A DNA stretch of 64,000 bases. Source: Cucumis sativus. Lineage: Eukaryota; Streptophyta; Magnoliopsida; Cucurbitales; Cucurbitaceae. The stretch is from positions 15,767,837-15,831,836 of the forward strand of contig NC_026660.2 of the NCBI RefSeq assembly GCF_000004075.3, in the 5' to 3' direction. The translations under genes and the position numbers were made by a program. This document shows positions 58,303-64,000 of the stretch, in pieces (the stretch's first letter is position 1; the number at the start of each line of letters is the position of its first letter). The notes under the pieces are model-generated. The model was not told the origin of the DNA and searched no databases. It saw nothing but the letters and a program-made list of their open reading frames with translations.

Positions 58303-58312
58303 GTTATATAGA
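58303..58312 (-). promoter_or_regulatory. TATA box of small-protein paralog 2
   Basis: Minus-strand ctatataacaa lies about 86 bp upstream of the ATG at 58218, with the ggtttgtgaagcttt word between, shared with paralog 1. Confidence 0.6.
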
Positions 58313-58319
58313 GAATTAG

Positions 58320-61300
58320 GGAACTGAAGAAAGCTTTAAATTTTGGGCTAACTTGGGGCCCCTCCATATGGAAGAATAATATTATAATGAGATTTTCTTT
58401 GCCCTTTTTTATTTTTTGGGAATAAATAATGGAATGAGATTTTGTAAGAAAGTGATATAGTGGGTTTTAATAAATAATTGGAATAAGATTTGGAATGATA
58501 TTTTGTTACAAAGTAGAATTATGGGCTTTTAATTATTTAAAGTAATATTTGGGTGCAACTTTATATTTATTATGTGCTTTGTTTATAATTGTTAAATTTA
58601 GAGATTTTTAAGATTAAAATGATGGATTTTTTTTAATTGAATTGAAATTAAATTGGTATATAAGATGATCAATCATTTGAATGTTGTATTTAAAAGTGGC
58701 CAATATTTTGGGATATGATTAATTTGTCTTTTAACATGATCTTTTATGTTTAATATTTTTAGATGGAATTAGATATTGCTTTATGTAAAAGCACTAATAA
58801 AAAAAACAGAGAGAGAAAAAGGTATTTTTGTGTGTGCTTTAAATCTTTTTCTTTAGTAATATCATTCATCATATAGCTAAATAAGATTTTAAAAATTATT
58901 CTTCAATTGTTTTTAGGAAATAAATAAATAAATATTTTGTTTGATCTTTTATTTAAATATGTTTTTATATAACTAAAAAATACCTGCGTTTCATGTGTAG
59001 AAATTATATTGTTTTTCTTTTTATATTTAAATACTACTAATTAAACAAAGTAATATGTTGAGTAACTTTTTTTTGTAGTTTAACTTAGTATGAAGATTCA
59101 ACAAACTATAAACTTCGTGTGTATATACGAATATAATTTGATGACAAATGAGTTGTGTTCTTTTAAACAATAAGAATAATTTAAAATGAAACTAAACAAA
59201 ATACTGAAGTTTTAATTTATAAGTAAACACCCCTAATGTTTAGAGAGGGATAGATTATCTTTTCAACTATAACAACGTGGGTCTCAAAACATTACTTTTT
59301 ATTCAATTTTTATATATTGTAACATTTTCTGTGAATGTTGCTTGAAAAAAAAATATCTAAAATTACATATTCACATTAATTGTGCACAACAAAATATAAT
59401 TCTAAATGTAATCTAAAAATAAATTTAATGAGTATAATAATTTAAATATTAAAATAAAATGTAACAGAAATTAAAAGAGAAATAAGAAAATTCACGCATA
59501 TTCAGCTTGAACGTGAATCATCCCAAAAAATGAAAAATAAGAAGGAAAGAAAAACAGTTAGTTTCTTTTGAACTACGTAGAAAAACAAAACTATATTATA
59601 ATGAATGACAGACATTATATCATTTTTCTACTCTCCTTCTCTAAATTCATATATTTCTTCGTTTTTTTAAAATTATATTAAAGCAAATTAATGTCCTATA
59701 TAAACTATATCTTTCTTCAACTCTTTCTCTAAAATCATAAAGTATTAATATGTTGTAACACCAAAAATATATTTCAACTTAAAAGCAAAGCGAAAGATGA
59801 ACGATGAGAGTTGGATCAATCAATATTATATGTTATTATATAATATAAATTATTATAAGAAAAAAATACATATATTTTTGCCATAGAAAAAACACATATA
59901 GTTTGTAAAAAAATTCAAATGTTCGTATGAAAATGATGTCTTTATATACTTGAAGAAAATAAATGGTTACCGGTCTTTTAAAATCTCATAATTAAATATA
60001 AATTTATGCATTTTAGAAATTGACTTATTAAAATAAATAGATAAAAACTTTTCATATTCCACAGTGAAGTTAAGAATTTGAAAAGATAATACTCTATTGA
60101 TTTTATTATTTATATTAAATAAAAACAAATGATATAACTAATTATAAAATAAAATAATTCATAAACTTATTTTTTTAAATTTAAAGAATAACTAATATTT
60201 ATTTTAAAGTATAGGATAATGTTGTAAATTTAAAATTTGACAAAAGATACAATTGATTAAAAAATAATTATCCTTTTAAGCTACATTTTAATACAGTAAG
60301 AATTAACGGATTGAAAAGAGGTGGAAGTGATTTAGAGATTATCATTTTTTTTCTTTCCAAAATTGTTGAATTTTTTAGAGATAATGTACTTATAGTTTTT
60401 TTTCTTTCCAAGATTATCATTTAGAGATAATGTTTTGTTTGCTAAACGCCAAAGTTTATAGTTTATTATTCTTAAGGCTCCTAAACTTATATAGACGAGT
60501 TATTTTTTGAAGTTTTATCTGAGCATGAAATTAAATCCTTTTATTAAATTATGATAAAATCTACTTATAATTTTAAATACAAAATCATTTTAACACGACA
60601 AAACTATTAAAACTATTTATAATTATAATAAAATTTCAAAATTTTTCACTAAAATATATAGAAGTTAAGTTTACAATTTGACTGCCATCATTAAAATTAA
60701 AAGAGGGTAGGGAATTGAATTCGTTCAGTATGATGTTTCCTTTCGTGATATCAAGATTCCCACCAAAATTGGGTATGCTTCAATTGTTTACACTTGTACC
60801 TTATGAATGCAACATTTAAATTCAATAGTGGAATCAAATTCTAACATCCCCTACCCATCCCTATCCAATCTTTTCTTTTTTTACCAAATTTTAAAATGAA
60901 ATTTAAAACAAAAGCCAAGTGTTATTCCAATTTATGAAAATGTACTTTCAACTTTTGAATTCATTCCTTTTAAAGAGAATATAATTGTTCCATTTTCACT
61001 TTAAATATTTTGAATTGGATGACTATTATTCTATATATTCTTTACCATTCACAAATTTCAATCATTAATTCACCAAGATTCGTATTAGTTTTAAATTAAG
61101 TACCCTTCACTACCTTAATCAATCATTATATCTTTGTTACATGATCGTTATTTGGAATATTTCAAATTTGGTTTATATCGCCTCTTTTTCTTTTTCGTCG
61201 GTTGGTTTTTAAAACATATATGATTCTTAATACTTTAATGATGGTTTATTGTTCCATTTTTTTAACTTTTTGTATCTTTAAGTTTTAAGTTTGGAATTTC

Positions 61301-62329
61301 ATTTCAATTTAGTTTTTAGGTTTTAAATTATTGCAATTTCAATATTTAAATTAAAATTAATTTGTTGTCGGAAGAGTTTAATATAGTGAATGTGAGGGGA
61401 TCTCATTCTTAGGGGTAGTCTAAACATATTGTATTGAAGAGATCTCATACAAAACTTGAGTAAACATTATTATGCAAGTGAAGGGAGTTCAAACTTAAGA
61501 GGATTATTGGTTGAAAAGCAAGTTATACGAGAGTCATTGAAAAATGAGTCTATCAAACAAGTACTTTCGTTAAAATTGTTAAACTCTTTATAAGTAAAGT
61601 TTTGTTTCACCAGACACATTGCATCCTAGACGTAGGTGATTTTGCACTGAACTAGATTATATATCTTTGTGTCGTATTTTCTGTTTACTTCTATGACGAC
61701 TCTCTTGTCATATATATTGTATGTGACATCGTGCTATTGTTTTTTTTCACCTAGAAATCATAATATTTAACCGATTTGATGACATTGAAAATGTAGAGAA
61801 TGCAATTAATTTGAAATTATCCGTCATCTTTGATCGGTGTGTAAAAATTTGGAAGAGTAAAATGTGGAAAATGATTAATTGTTACTAAGCAAATTTGTTT
61901 ATAAATGGGCCGCAGTTTCGTCAGATCCAACTGGGTTGGGCCGAGTAAAGAATTGAAACACAGCTGCCATCACCCCCGAATTACGAGCCCATTTTCAATA
62001 TTTAAGGCCCAATTGTAAATTTCATTGAAGAAGAAGTTGTTTTCTTTTTCCTTTTTTCTCTTTTAAAATAAAAGAATATGAATTTAAATGAGTTTAATTA
62101 GTTGAGTTTTAGCCGATGAATCAAAACAAATCAGAAGGAAAAACCCAAAACCGTATTGAAAATTGCATTGGTCATCAGCCATCAATCTTGAACTGTCTTA
62201 TTAATTGGGTTCGAAAAATAAAAGAAAGGGCAAAAATGAAAAAAATTACGAACCACAAATCGAACAACATTCTCGGTAAAAGAAATAACTAACATTCTAC
62301 TTTTAACCTTCATTTACCCTTTATAAATT
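58320..62329. other. AT-rich intergenic DNA upstream of PME; no gene seen
   Basis: A/T-rich throughout. Near 61908-62015 there are several GGCC/GGCCCA-type words (aatgggccgc, gggccgag, aggcccaatt) that often occur in plant promoters; they may belong to the PME promoter. Confidence 0.4.
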
Positions 62330-62339
62330 CACCCCAATT
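62330..62339 (+). promoter_or_regulatory. TATA box of the PME gene
   Basis: The sequence tttataaatt at about 62330, 150 bp upstream of the ATG, is followed by a pyrimidine/adenine-rich leader typical of a 5' UTR. Confidence 0.6.
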
Positions 62340-62485
62340 CCACTCTCATTCCAATCCAGAGCCCAAGGGGCAATCCATCTATTGTCTTTCAGAAAAGCCC
62401 CTACAGCTCTGAGGGAAAAAAAATAGAAAAAAAAATCCCAAAAAATCCCCCAAAAAAATAATCTTTTTGTTTTCAATCTTTCAAA

Positions 62486-64000
62486 ATGTCAAACGGATTT
62501 GCCAATGCCGAAGGTGATAAAAAGAAGAAGAAGATAGCCATCATTAGTGTGTCTTCTTTAATCCTGGTAGCAATGGTTGTTGCCGTTACCGTTGGCGTCA
62601 ACAATGCACCCCATGGAGAGGAGCACGGTGATGACAATCATGGCAGCGAAACCACTCCTGAAATCACATCATCCACCAAAGCTATCCAAGCCATTTGTCA
62701 ACCAACGGATTACAAAGAAACCTGTGAGAAGAGTCTAGAGGCAGAAGCCGGTAACACAACAGACCCAAAAGAGCTAGTGAAAGTGGGCTTTAAAATCGCA
62801 ACAAGGAGTCTGAACGAGGCTATTAAGAATTCAACCACACTTAAAGAATTAGCCAAAGACCCCAGAACCAACCAAGCCCTTCAAAATTGTCGTGAGCTAC
62901 TAGAATATGCCATTGATGATTTGAACCAGTCGTTCGAAAGAATCGGCACCTTCCAAATGTCCAAACTCGATGATTTCGTCGCGGATTTAAAGATTTGGCT
63001 CAGTGGTGCACTCACGTACGAACAAACTTGCTTGGATGGTTTTGAAAATACTACAGGTGATGCTGGTGTCAGAATGCAAGAGTTTCTGAAGTCAGCTCAG
63101 CAAATGACAACCAATGGCCTTGGCATTGTTAATGAATTGTCTACCATTCTGGGTTCACTTCAGCTTCCTGGAATGAGTGGACGACGACTTTTGGAAGATG
63201 ATGATCGTGAAATGCCATCATGGGTTAGCGACGGAAAGAGACGATTGATGCAGGCGGGAGCCGCTGCGATGAAACCTGATTTGGTTGTAGCTCAAGATGG
63301 GAGTGGGAAATACAAAACCATAAATGCAGCTTTAGCTGATGTGCCTTTGAAGAGTAATAAAACGTTTGTGATTCATGTGAAGGCTGGAATTTACAAAGAA
63401 ATTGTTGTCATCCCCAAACATATGACTCATCTTACAATGTACGGTGATGGTCCAACCAAAACTGTCGTCACTGGTAGCTTAAACTTCATCGATGGCATTC
63501 AAACATTCAAGACTGCTACCTTCTGTAAGTACAGTAGCATTTGATTTGATTTGATTTGATTAGTTTTGGTCTAATTAATTGATATGGTTCAATTCGATTC
63601 AGCTGCAATTGGAGCTAACTTCTACGCTAGAGATATGGGATTCGAGAACACAGCTGGAGCAGCAAAGCACCAGGCCGTGGCCCTACGAGTCCAATCCGAT
63701 AGATCAATCTTCTTCAACTGCCAAATCGACGGATACCAAGACACACTCTACGCACACGCTCATCGTCAGTTCTATAGAGATTGCACAATCAGTGGCACCA
63801 TCGACTTCGTCTTCGGAAACGCTGCTACAAATTTCCAGAACTGCAAGCTAGTGGTGCGAAAGCCATTGGATAACCAACAATGCATCGTAACTGCTCACGG
63901 GCGTTTGAACAGAAAGGAACCAACGGCATTGATCTTCCAGAGCTGCCATTTCATGGGTGATCCAGCTTACTTGCCATTCAAGGCCATCAACAAGGCTTAT
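62486..64000 (+). CDS. Type I pectin methylesterase (PMEI prodomain plus catalytic domain), cut by window end
   Basis: Exon 1 runs 62486-63524 (donor gtaagt) and exon 2 from 63603 (acceptor ttcag) past the window end. Residues about 14-37 are a signal anchor ([19 protein letters not shown]). Residues about 65-215 are a PMEI-like prodomain. SGRRLLEDD and GKRRLMQ are the basic sites cut by subtilases in the Golgi. The catalytic beta-helix starts [15 protein letters not shown]. Exon 2 shows [17 protein letters not shown] and [10 protein letters not shown] with the catalytic aspartates and glutamine present. The enzyme removes methyl esters from cell-wall homogalacturonan. The frame is intact so far; the final segment is outside the window. 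The 78-bp intron carries a (ttgat)n microsatellite. Confidence 0.92.

Noticed and set aside
1..64000. CRISPR arrays, bacterial operons, phage or organelle-genome insertions
   Set aside because: No regularly spaced direct repeats with unique spacers, no Shine-Dalgarno-led gene clusters and no recognisable plastid or mitochondrial genes were seen.

Overview
This window is nuclear DNA from a flowering plant. The evidence is AT-rich spacers, genes split by GT-AG introns, plant-only families (group VII ERF, MORF, PMEI and PME), and abundant Ty3/gypsy, Ty1/copia and LINE remnants. A dispersed repeat built around a gatagac/gtctatc palindrome makes a cucurbit plausible, but that is inference. No tRNA, rRNA, CRISPR array or prokaryotic gene was seen.

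Positions 1-23000 are a heterochromatin-like patchwork. Two overlapping copies of a chromovirus-type gypsy pol (1-1019 and 1263-3870) are followed by a LINE (5755-7735), an internally deleted gypsy element (7780-8865), an approximately 172-bp tandem repeat (8935-9960, partly re-copied at 10548-10885) and a solo LTR (10999-11338). Among these lie decayed, intron-containing pieces of at least five unrelated host genes: a HECT ubiquitin ligase (UPL6/7 type), a PDS5-like cohesion protein, a SWAP70-like PH protein, a DUF1338 (HGLS/FLO7-type) gene present as five tandem 5'-end copies plus one partial, and a kinesin-12 gene whose exon/intron segment occurs twice with a third scrap inside the gypsy block.

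Positions 23000-40000 are gene-poor. They hold a decayed organellar peptide-chain release factor pseudogene (minus strand, 25415-27330), an apparently intact pectin methylesterase inhibitor gene (27896-28414), and a duplicated piece of that gene's upstream region that runs straight into a gypsy pol fragment (29922-32100). That fragment is interrupted by another LTR element with an unusually GC-rich LTR, a primer-binding site and a gag start (32102-33870). A group VII ERF gene (minus, 36801-37797) keeps the MCGG N-degron and the AP2 domain, but its first exon is out of frame as given.

Positions 40000-64000 hold a full-length but decayed copia element (40217-45332) carrying an internal telomere-repeat insertion, a tandem pair of MORF organelle RNA-editing factors (46056-47745, tail truncated; 48476-50699, intact), two small paralogous genes of unknown function (51944-52240 and 57931-58218), a zinc-knuckle ORF (54713-55057), long AT-rich spacers, and the first two exons of a type I pectin methylesterase cut by the window end (62486-64000). 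PMEI and PME act on the same cell-wall pathway, but they are 34 kb apart and nothing shows linked control. Exon coordinates were read by eye from splice signals and family motifs.
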